From positions 1 through 7,771 of the forward strand of contig JAKAUG010000026.1 in assembly GCA_021827805.1 (NCBI GenBank): 7,771 nucleotides of DNA, in the 5' to 3' direction. Position numbers and translations under genes: made by a program. The notes beneath the pieces are model-generated. The model ran no database searches and was not told the DNA's origin. It saw only the letters and a program-made list of their open reading frames with translations. Shown in pieces: positions 1 to 6,260 of the stretch (positions are counted from its first letter, which is position 1; each line of letters starts with the position of its first letter). Origin of the DNA: Bacillota bacterium. GTDB lineage: Bacteria; Bacillota; Sulfobacillia; RBS10-35; JAJYVN01.

Positions 1-42
1 CCGATCTGGTACCGCCATGGATGGGTGGCTATTTCCTCCTGG

Positions 43-193
43 GCAGGTGTCCACCTGCACATGGGCGAACCAGGGCGGGCGGCGCGTCCACCACGCCTCC
101 CCGCGGGAGGGGGGTCCGAGACCCGGCGCGACCACAGACCCCCCTGCCCCCGCGAGCCCTCTCGTGGGGTGCTCGGCGCCGATCACCCGGCGC
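43..193. other. Hairpin-rich leader upstream of the first ABC exporter gene
   Basis: The 272 nt before the first gene contain no credible coding region. Five inverted repeats follow one another: 43-49/52-58 (GCAGGTG / CACCTGC, 7 bp, 2-nt spacer); 96-101/105-110 (CCTCCC / GGGAGG); 112-116/120-124 (GGGTC / GACCC); 148-156/161-169 (CCCCGCGAG / CTCGTGGGG, 9 bp with one G-U pair and a 4-nt loop); and 176-181/188-193 (GCGCCG / CGGCGC, 6-nt loop). The 148-169 stem is the strongest. None is followed by a T-run, so a classical intrinsic terminator is not supported. They may be a structured 5' leader, the end of an upstream transcript, or chance pairing in GC-rich DNA; the 7-bp palindrome at 43-58 could also be an operator. 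I found no convincing sigma-70 promoter here. Confidence 0.35.
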
Positions 194-257
194 ATGAGCC
201 CGTCACCTGGATCTCCGTCCCGGTTCCCTGAGGTATGGGGCATGAACGTCCACCCTT

Positions 258-265
258 GAGGAGGG
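258..265 (+). promoter_or_regulatory. Ribosome binding site that fixes a TTG start
   Basis: GAGGAGGG lies 7 nt upstream of the TTG at 273. This is near-ideal Shine-Dalgarno strength and spacing. It is the main reason to accept the rare TTG start rather than an internal ATG/GTG, since starting further in would delete the conserved N-terminal domain shared with the second ABC protein. Confidence 0.8.
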
Positions 266-272
266 AAACCGC

Positions 273-2573
273 TTGCCGGAGGAGCCTGCCCCGGCCCCGG
301 GTCCAGACGGGGGACTGGATCTCTGCCTGGCCACGGACCTCACGCTGTCCGGCCACGCCGGACGGGAGTGGCTTGTGGTGCGCGACGGGGAGGTGCGGGT
401 CCTCCGCGCGGCAGGGCTCTGGGGGCCTCTTGGCCCGCCCCACAGCGCGGAGCCGCGGACCCTGGACGGTCGGCACCTGCTCCTGGCGCCGCCGCCTCCC
501 CCGGAGGCCGAGGTCCGCCTGCGCCTTCCGCTGACGACGGTGAAGGGCTGCCACGTGGAACCCCTGGTGGGAGCCGCCGCGCTCGTGGCGGAGACGGCCG
601 AGGGCCCGCGCACGCTCCTCCGCCTCACGCCAGCGCTCTCCGCGGACTTCGGGCTCGGCAGCCGGGCCCTGACGGCGCTGGCCCGACACGAGCAGGTGGA
701 GATCGACCCGCGCGATCTGCCCCGCTACTGCCCGCGCTGCGGGCGGCGCCTGCCCGCCAATACGGGGGTCTGCCCGTCCTGCGTGCACCGCGGGGCCGTG
801 CTGCGGCGGATCCTGTCCTATGCCCAGCCCTACCGTCTGGGAACGGCCACGGCGGCTGCGGTCATGCTGGTGGGTACCTTCATCGCGGTCTGGCCGCCGA
901 GGATCATGGGCTGGATCACCAACGCGGTCGTCAAGGGGATCTGGGTCCGGCCGGACCTTCTGGGGCGCGGCGTGAGCGCGCTTGTGCACATGGTCGTGCT
1001 CCTGTTGGCGGCTCAGGCCGCGGGCATCGCCCTCACGGTCTGGCGGGGCAGGATCGCCAACCGGGTTGGCTCGCGCGTGATGGGCGACATCCGCAAGGAG
1101 CTCTGGTCCGGTCTGCAGCGTCTCTCCCTCTCCTACTTCGACCACGCCAAGGTGGGGGAGATCACCAACCGCGTCAACGTGGACACCGCCCGCATGCAGG
1201 AGCTGCTCACCGACGGCCTGCAGTACTTCGCGGCGCAGGTCGTGCAGCTGATCTTCGTCCTGATCATGATGTTCTCGATGAGCTGGCGCCTTGCTCTGGT
1301 GGCCGTGCTGCCAGGACCGGTCATGGTCCTGACCTCCTACGTCTTCTGGCCGGTGATCCGGCGCTACGACCGGCGCCTGTGGCAGATGGTCGCCCGGCTG
1401 AGCGTGGTGGTGAACGACGCGGTCTCCGGCATGCGGGTGGTCAAGGCCTTCGGGCAGGAGGGGCGCGAGGTGCGCCGCTTCGCCGAGGTCTCCGACCGCC
1501 TGGTGCAGCAGAACATCGAGACGAACAACATCTGGGTCACGGTCTTCCCGCTCTTCGGCTTCGTGTCCGGCCTGGGCAACGTGGCCATCTGGCTGGTGGG
1601 TGGCATGATGGTGCTGCACCAGCAGTTGGAATTCGGCACGGTGGTCACCTTCACCGGGTACATGGGCATGCTGCTGGGCCCCCTGCAGTGGATGAGCAAC
1701 CTCATCAACTGGATCACGCGCGCCACCACCTCGGCGGAGCGGGTCTTCGAGGTCCTGGACACCGAGCCCGACGTGGTCGAGGCCGGGGAGCCGGAGGAGA
1801 TCGGGCGCATCGCGGGCCACGTCGTGGTGCAGAACGTGCAGTTCGGGTACGCGCCGCACCTGCCGGTGCTGCGCGGAATCGATCTGGAGGTCCAGCCGGG
1901 GGAGATGATCGGCCTGGTCGGCTCCTCTGGGGCCGGCAAGTCCACCCTGATCAACCTGCTGTGCCGGCTGTATGACCCGGACCAGGGCCGGATCCTGATC
2001 GACGGCCACGACCTGCGTCAGCTGCGCCACGAGGACCTGCGCCGGCAGCTGGGTGTCGTGCTGCAGGACACGTTCCTCTTCGACGGCACGGTGGCGGAGA
2101 ACATCGCCTACGCGCGCCCGGAGGCGTCCCGGGCGGAGATCGTGCGCGCGGCGCGGATCGCCAACGCGCACGACTTCATCGTCAAGATGCCGGACGGTTA
2201 CGACACCACGGTGGGGGAGCGCGGGGCGCGGCTCTCGGGGGGCGAGCGCCAGCGCATCGCCATCGCCCGAGCCATCCTGCATGACCCCCGCATCCTGATC
2301 CTGGACGAGGCCACCGCCTCGGTGGACACCCAGACCGAACGCCAGATTCAGGAGGCCATCGCCCGCCTGGTGCGCGGGCGGACCACCTTCGCGATCGCGC
2401 ACCGGCTCTCCACCCTGCGCAACGCCAGCAGGCTGGTGGTGGTGGACAAGGGCCGCATCGCGGAGATTGGCACGCACGACGAGCTGATGGCCAAGGGCGG
2501 GCGCTACGCGGAACTGGTGAACGCCCAGCGCGAGAATGCCCGGCTGCAAGGTGAGGTGGGCATCGGCGCCTAG
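273..2573 (+). CDS. ABC exporter half-transporter with N-terminal extra domain and zinc ribbon (first copy)
   Basis: A 766-residue fused membrane/ATPase ABC exporter (type IV fold, MsbA/LmrA-like core), expected in the cytoplasmic membrane and driving ATP-dependent export as a dimer. Residues 1-150 form an extra soluble domain of alternating hydrophobic strands ending in a helical stretch; a PH-like fold is my guess. A zinc ribbon follows: C153, C156, C167, C170. Six membrane segments lie near 188-210, 232-256, 316-338, 339-361, 424-447 and 455-480. The ATPase domain has an A-loop tyrosine (Y526), Walker A 550-558 with K556, Q-loop Q598, X-loop VGERG 647-651, signature LSGGE 654-658, Walker B D678 with catalytic E679, and H710, so it looks fully active. 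The start is TTG 273, fixed by a strong ribosome site. The DUF1854 gene follows after 57 nt, probably co-transcribed. The ATPase domain is about 70 % identical by eye to the second ABC protein. The family with adjacent DUF1854 is, from memory, labelled cyanophycin metabolism-associated; the substrate here is unknown. Confidence 0.93.
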   Translation: MPEEPAPAPGPDGGLDLCLATDLTLSGHAGREWLVVRDGEVRVLRAAGLWGPLGPPHSAEPRTLDGRHLLLAPPPPPEAEVRLRLPLTTVKGCHVEPLVGAAALVAETAEGPRTLLRLTPALSADFGLGSRALTALARHEQVEIDPRDLPRYCPRCGRRLPANTGVCPSCVHRGAVLRRILSYAQPYRLGTATAAAVMLVGTFIAVWPPRIMGWITNAVVKGIWVRPDLLGRGVSALVHMVVLLLAAQAAGIALTVWRGRIANRVGSRVMGDIRKELWSGLQRLSLSYFDHAKVGEITNRVNVDTARMQELLTDGLQYFAAQVVQLIFVLIMMFSMSWRLALVAVLPGPVMVLTSYVFWPVIRRYDRRLWQMVARLSVVVNDAVSGMRVVKAFGQEGREVRRFAEVSDRLVQQNIETNNIWVTVFPLFGFVSGLGNVAIWLVGGMMVLHQQLEFGTVVTFTGYMGMLLGPLQWMSNLINWITRATTSAERVFEVLDTEPDVVEAGEPEEIGRIAGHVVVQNVQFGYAPHLPVLRGIDLEVQPGEMIGLVGSSGAGKSTLINLLCRLYDPDQGRILIDGHDLRQLRHEDLRRQLGVVLQDTFLFDGTVAENIAYARPEASRAEIVRAARIANAHDFIVKMPDGYDTTVGERGARLSGGERQRIAIARAILHDPRILILDEATASVDTQTERQIQEAIARLVRGRTTFAIAHRLSTLRNASRLVVVDKGRIAEIGTHDELMAKGGRYAELVNAQRENARLQGEVGIGA

Positions 2574-2616
2574 GACGGATCACCAGGCCATGGTCCGGCC
2601 CGAAATGTGGCGCAGC

Positions 2617-2623
2617 AGGAGGG
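2617..2623 (+). promoter_or_regulatory. Ribosome binding site choosing the ATG start of the first DUF1854 gene
   Basis: AGGAGGG sits 7 nt before the ATG at 2631. An in-frame GTG at 2607 would give eight more residues, but it lies upstream of this Shine-Dalgarno sequence and has no comparable site of its own, so the ATG is preferred. Confidence 0.8.
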
Positions 2624-2630
2624 AGAGGGC

Positions 2631-3176
2631 ATGCACCAGGACGAGGACGGCGGGGAGAGGCTCTGGCTGCCACCGGAAGCGGTGCAACTGCACAGGGGTC
2701 CCGCTGGGCAGTTGCGGGTCAGCGTGGAGACCGAGCCCGAGCGCAGCTACCTGCAGGCCACCGTGCATCGGGCCTTCCCGCTCAGCTCCCCCGAGGAGTG
2801 GGTCGTGCTCCTGGATGGGGCAGGGCGCGAGATCGGCACCATCCAGGACCCCTCCGCGCTGGATGCCCGCTCGCGGGATCTGCTGGCCGAGGAACTCGAT
2901 CTCCGCTACCTGACCCCCATGGTTCAGGAGGTCGTGTCCATCGCCGAGGACGCCCTGGAGGGGGGCAGCCGCTGGAGCCCTGTGTTGGTCTGGGACGTGC
3001 TGACGGACCGGGGGCCGTTCCAACTGCGGCTGCCGAACCTCGCCGACCATCTGCGCGTTCTGGGGCCCGGGCGCCTGTTGATCTGGGACCGGGAGGGCCG
3101 GCGGGTGGAATTCCCAAGCCTTGAGGCGCTGCCGGAGCGCAGCCGCATGGTGCTGCGCCGCTATCTGGCCCTCTGA
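2631..3176 (+). CDS. DUF1854-family protein (first copy), partner of the upstream ABC exporter
   Basis: A 181-residue soluble acidic protein with no signal peptide or membrane segment. It matches what I know of the DUF1854 family: an R-A-F-P-L-S block with E-W at residues 47-57, a helical segment ending in L-R-Y (91-93), a W-D-V-L-T-D-R-G motif (121-128), and a C-terminal part with D-R-E-G-R (153-157) and an R-S-R...R-R-Y ending. No catalytic motif is recognisable. From memory, DUF1854 proteins are encoded next to ABC transporters of this same kind, including the cyanophycin-associated group, so an accessory or regulatory role at the transporter is likely, but this is inference. The gene starts 57 nt after the ABC stop on the same strand, has its own strong ribosome site and no visible intervening terminator, consistent with a two-gene operon. 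The second copy at 3233-3850 shares all main blocks, including F-P-L-x-S-P-x-E-W and T-D-R-G-P. Confidence 0.85.
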   Translation: MHQDEDGGERLWLPPEAVQLHRGPAGQLRVSVETEPERSYLQATVHRAFPLSSPEEWVVLLDGAGREIGTIQDPSALDARSRDLLAEELDLRYLTPMVQEVVSIAEDALEGGSRWSPVLVWDVLTDRGPFQLRLPNLADHLRVLGPGRLLIWDREGRRVEFPSLEALPERSRMVLRRYLAL

Positions 3177-3187
3177 ACGGAAGGGGT

Positions 3188-3215
3188 GGGCCTCCGCCCC
3201 GCGCGGCGGAGGCCC
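3188..3215. terminator. Shared hairpin between the convergent modules, possible bidirectional terminator
   Basis: A perfect 11-bp GC-rich inverted repeat: arm GGGCCTCCGCC at 3188-3198, 6-nt loop, arm GGCGGAGGCCC at 3205-3215. It starts 11 nt after the stop of the plus-strand DUF1854 gene and lies 17 nt beyond the stop of the minus-strand one. The position between two convergent genes argues for a transcript end used from both sides. There is no T-run on either strand, so it is not a textbook intrinsic terminator. It may instead block read-through or protect 3' ends. Confidence 0.6.
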
Positions 3216-3232
3216 GGGTGACGCGGGGGGCC

Positions 3233-3850
3233 TCAGAACCAGTAGTAGCGGGTCAGCAGCTTGAGGCTGAACGGATCCAGGTCCGCGAGCGTGGGGATGT
3301 CCGCCCGGTTGCCGTCGCTGTCCGACAGGATGATCCGCCCGCTGTCCAGCTGCTCGATGCCCTCGTAGAGATTGGCCATGCGCAGCCGCATGGGGCCCCG
3401 GTCGGTCATCAGCTCCCAGATCACGGCCCCGTTCTGGCCGGGGGATTCATCCCACACCGAGGCGATCGAGAGCACGCGCGGCAGGAAGTAGCGCAGGCGC
3501 AGGGCCCGCTGCACCGCCTCGCGGCTCGGGTCGTCCAGGCCATCCAGGCTCGGCAGCACACCCAGCTCAACGCGGTCCGAGCGGCTGCCGTCGCTGCGCC
3601 GGCCGTCCGAGTCCATGTCCGCCACGGAGACGAGCGAGATCCACTCGTCCGGGGATGTGAGCGGAAAGGTGCGGTGGGCGACCAGGTCCTCGTGGCGCCG
3701 TCCGTTCACCGTGCCCCACAGCCGTCCCTTGCCGTCCCCGCCGAGTTGGCAGGCTGCCGGATCCAGCGTGATGAGATCCAGCCCCTCCAGGGCGGTCTCC
3801 CAGGGGTCGTGCTCCTGGGTCGTCTCCTCCAACGCCTTGGCCTCGATCAT
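3233..3850 (-). CDS. DUF1854-family protein (second copy), partner of the second ABC exporter
   Basis: A 205-residue soluble protein with no signal peptide or membrane segment. It is paralogous to the 2631-3176 protein: F-P-L-T-S-P-D-E-W at residues 62-70, L-R-Y-F-L-P (119-124), W-E-L-M-T-D-R-G-P (145-153), and a C-terminal S-D-G-N-R...L-D-x-F-S-L-K-L-L-T-R-Y. Compared with the first copy it has a longer N-terminus and about 15 extra residues after the E-W block (around 76-95), rich in Ser, Asp, Gly and Arg with a repeated S-D-G-x-R pattern, probably a flexible loop. The start is the ATG at 3850, chosen because AAGGAGGT (3857-3864) lies 6 nt upstream; an upstream in-frame start at 3985 would overlap the end of the ABC gene and adds 45 residues of arginine/serine-rich sequence without family character. 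It lies 64 nt downstream of the ABC gene on the same strand, so the two are probably one operon. Role inferred, as for the first copy: accessory to the transporter. The biochemical function is unknown. Confidence 0.85.
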   Translation of the reverse strand: MIEAKALEETTQEHDPWETALEGLDLITLDPAACQLGGDGKGRLWGTVNGRRHEDLVAHRTFPLTSPDEWISLVSVADMDSDGRRSDGSRSDRVELGVLPSLDGLDDPSREAVQRALRLRYFLPRVLSIASVWDESPGQNGAVIWELMTDRGPMRLRMANLYEGIEQLDSGRIILSDSDGNRADIPTLADLDPFSLKLLTRYYWF

Positions 3851-3856
3851 CAGGAG

Positions 3857-3864
3857 ACCTCCTT
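3857..3864 (-). promoter_or_regulatory. Ribosome binding site fixing the start of the second DUF1854 gene
   Basis: On the minus strand this reads AAGGAGGT, an almost full anti-16S match, with a 6-nt spacer to the ATG at 3850. It decides against the longer upstream reading at 3985. Confidence 0.82.
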
Positions 3865-3914
3865 CGCAGAGCGGCGGGGCGCGGCTCCCGGGCGCTTGCC
3901 GATCCCCTCCCGCC

Positions 3915-6260
3915 TCACTGGACCATGACCTCCCGCTTGCGCAGGGCCTCGTACTGCGCCTCCACGAGCTTGGCGTAGATCCCACCCTGGGCCATCAGCT
4001 CGTCGTGGGTACCCACCTCGGCGATGCGGCCGTGGTCGAGCACCACGAGCCGCGTGGCGTGCCGCAGCGTCGAGAGCCGGTGGGCGATGGCGAAGGTGGT
4101 GCGGCCCTTGATCAGCCGGGCCACCGCCTGCTGGATCTGCTGCTCGGTCTGGGTGTCGACCGAGGCCGTCGCCTCGTCCAGGATCAGGATGCGCGGGTCG
4201 TAGAGCACGGCGCGGGCGATCGTGACCCTCTGGCGCTCCCCGCCCGAGAGGCGGTGCCCGTGCCAGCCCACCTTGGTGTCATAGCCGTCGGGCATCCTGA
4301 CGATGAAGTCATGCGCGTTGGCGATCTTGGCCGCGCGCATGATCTCGAGCCGCGTGGTGTTCGGCCGGCCGTAGGCGATGTTCTCCGCGATCGTCCCATC
4401 GAAGAGGATCGTGTCCTGCATCACCAGACCCACCTGGCTGCGCAGATCCTCGGGGGCGATGTCCCGGATGTCGACCCCGTCGATGAGGATGCGGCCTCCG
4501 TCCACGTCGTACAGGCGCGTGAGCAGGTTGATGAACGTGGACTTGCCGGCCCCGGTGTGCCCCACCAGGCCGATCATCTCCCCGGGCTCCACGTCCAGGG
4601 AGATGCCTCGCAGCACCGGGTCGGCGGGTGCATAGCCGAACTCGACGTTCTCGAAGGTCACCCGCCCCTGGATCTGGGGGATGGACTTGGGCTGGGCCGC
4701 TTCACGCACGTCCGGCTCGGCATCCAGGACCTCGAAGACGCGCTCGGCCGAGGTCATGGAGGTCGCGTAGTACTGCGAGAGGTTCACGAACCAGTGCATG
4801 GGGCCGGTGAACATGCCCACATAGCCCGTGAACTGGATCAGGGCCGGGTAGGACATCGCGCCGGCGTGGATGGACCGCCCGCCGAAGTACCAGAGGAAGA
4901 GCCCGCCCAGGCCTCCGATGAAGGAGAAGGCCGGGAAGATCGTCTGCCACATGGCATTGGCCTGGATGTTGCGCTGCACCAGCTCCTCGCTGACACGATT
5001 GAAGCGCCCGACCTCCTCGTTCTCCTGGCCGAAGGCCTTCACCACGCGGATGCCGGAGAGCACATCGTCGATGACCACGTTCAGCTTGCCGATCGTCTGC
5101 CAGAGACGCCGGTCCACCTTGCGGACAAGGGGCCAGAACAGCCAGCGGGCCACGATCATGGCCGGCGAGGGCGCCAGCACCACGAGGGTGAGCTTCCAGT
5201 TCAGCACGAGCATGATCGTCAGCGCGCCCACCATGCGCAGGGCGTTGGGCAGGAAGAAGGGTACGCCGTCGGTGAGGAACTGCTGCACGCGCGAGGTGTC
5301 GGAGTTGATGCGTGACATCAGCTGGCCGATCTGCATGCGGTCGAAGTAGGCCAGGCTCTGTCGCTGCAGGCCGCGCCAGACGCGGTCGCGGAGATCGCCC
5401 ACGATGCGCGAGGCCACCCAAACCCCGAGCCGGGCCTGGGCGATGCCGATGATCTGGTTCGCGATCTGGATGGCCAGCAGCATGAGCACGAAATCGCCCA
5501 GGGGGCCCAACTGGATGAGGTGGGGCTTCTGGATCAGGTCGCTGGTGATGTGGCGCTGGAGCAACGGGGGCACCAGGCCGACCAGGCTGATGAAGATCAC
5601 CAGGAGGGCCGCGGTGAGCATCCGGTAGCGGTAGGGGTAGGCGTAGACCAGCAGCCGCCGCAGGGCCGCGCCCTTGTCCAGGCACGTGGGGCAGACGCGC
5701 GAGGTTGTGGACAGGCGTTTGCCGCACTTGGGGCAGTAATACGGGAGGTCGCCGGGGTTGATCTGCAGCCGCTCGCCCTTGGCCAGGCGCTCCAGGCCGC
5801 GGGCGCAAAGCCCCATATGCCGCGTGAGCGTACCGGTGAAGCGCAGGAGCACCATGCGCTCGCCGGATTGCAGGGTCACCGTCAACAGGCCGTTGCCCAC
5901 CTCGTGGCGGAGCTTGGCGCTCTTGATCTGGTCGAGCTTGAGCCGCAGGAGCTCCTCCGCGTCGGCCGGAGGCTGGGCGGCCAGCAACAGGTGCTCGCCA
6001 TCCCACATCTGTTCGCGGGTGCGGCGCAGGTACGGTCCCTGCACCGAGGGCCAGGTGCCCGGGGCCCCCAGGACGACGACCTCACCGCCCTGGACGACGA
6101 GCCAGCGCCTGCCGAACTCGCCCTTCTCCGTCATGTCGGTCCCGGCGCAGAGGACGGGCAGGTCGTTTCCCTCACCGGACGTACCCGGGGGGGGATCCCC
6201 TTCCACGGCGTCCTCGGTCTCCGCTCGGTGTCGGTGGGACCAGAGCCCTTCCAGATTCAA
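3915..6260 (-). CDS. ABC exporter half-transporter with N-terminal extra domain and zinc ribbon (second copy)
   Basis: A 781-residue paralogue of the 273-2573 protein with the same domain order. Residues 1-175 form the extra soluble domain, with W-L-V-V-x-x-G-E-V and H-L-L-L-A blocks matching the first copy. The zinc ribbon is C176, C179, C190, C193 with identical spacing. Six membrane segments lie near 215-234, 254-275, 335-355, 356-378, 441-461 and 472-494. The ATPase domain has A-loop Y543, Walker A 567-575 with K573, Q615, signature LSGGE 671-675, D695 with catalytic E696, and H727, so it should hydrolyse ATP. Oddly, the X-loop reads V-G-W-H-G (664-668), where the first copy has the usual V-G-E-R-G. 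The start is TTG 6260, supported by GGGAGG 8 nt upstream and by a length matching the paralogue; the extension to 6359 lacks family character. The DUF1854 gene follows 64 nt after the stop. It may act as a homodimer or pair with the other ABC protein. The substrate is unknown. Confidence 0.93.
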   Translation of the reverse strand: MNLEGLWSHRHRAETEDAVEGDPPPGTSGEGNDLPVLCAGTDMTEKGEFGRRWLVVQGGEVVVLGAPGTWPSVQGPYLRRTREQMWDGEHLLLAAQPPADAEELLRLKLDQIKSAKLRHEVGNGLLTVTLQSGERMVLLRFTGTLTRHMGLCARGLERLAKGERLQINPGDLPYYCPKCGKRLSTTSRVCPTCLDKGAALRRLLVYAYPYRYRMLTAALLVIFISLVGLVPPLLQRHITSDLIQKPHLIQLGPLGDFVLMLLAIQIANQIIGIAQARLGVWVASRIVGDLRDRVWRGLQRQSLAYFDRMQIGQLMSRINSDTSRVQQFLTDGVPFFLPNALRMVGALTIMLVLNWKLTLVVLAPSPAMIVARWLFWPLVRKVDRRLWQTIGKLNVVIDDVLSGIRVVKAFGQENEEVGRFNRVSEELVQRNIQANAMWQTIFPAFSFIGGLGGLFLWYFGGRSIHAGAMSYPALIQFTGYVGMFTGPMHWFVNLSQYYATSMTSAERVFEVLDAEPDVREAAQPKSIPQIQGRVTFENVEFGYAPADPVLRGISLDVEPGEMIGLVGHTGAGKSTFINLLTRLYDVDGGRILIDGVDIRDIAPEDLRSQVGLVMQDTILFDGTIAENIAYGRPNTTRLEIMRAAKIANAHDFIVRMPDGYDTKVGWHGHRLSGGERQRVTIARAVLYDPRILILDEATASVDTQTEQQIQQAVARLIKGRTTFAIAHRLSTLRHATRLVVLDHGRIAEVGTHDELMAQGGIYAKLVEAQYEALRKREVMVQ

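Noticed and set aside
7..15. TGGTACCGC resembles the T-box core of tRNA-sensing leaders
   Set aside because: Only nine bases match, the following G is replaced by C, and no antiterminator/terminator pair with a T-run follows. The motif sits at the window edge, so the specifier region cannot be examined.
17..259. 80-codon plus-strand frame ending at the ribosome site of the first ABC gene
   Set aside because: Proline/arginine/serine-rich composition, no family character and no ribosome site. The short tail starting at 242 (five codons, stop at 257-259) could be a leader peptide, but nothing beyond position supports it.
183..2549. 788-codon open frame antisense to the first ABC gene
   Set aside because: It is a mirror shadow of a strongly coding GC-rich frame. 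The translation is rich in His/Gln/Arg/Asp with no recognisable domain, while the plus-strand frame has complete ABC motifs. Similar long shadows oppose the second ABC gene.
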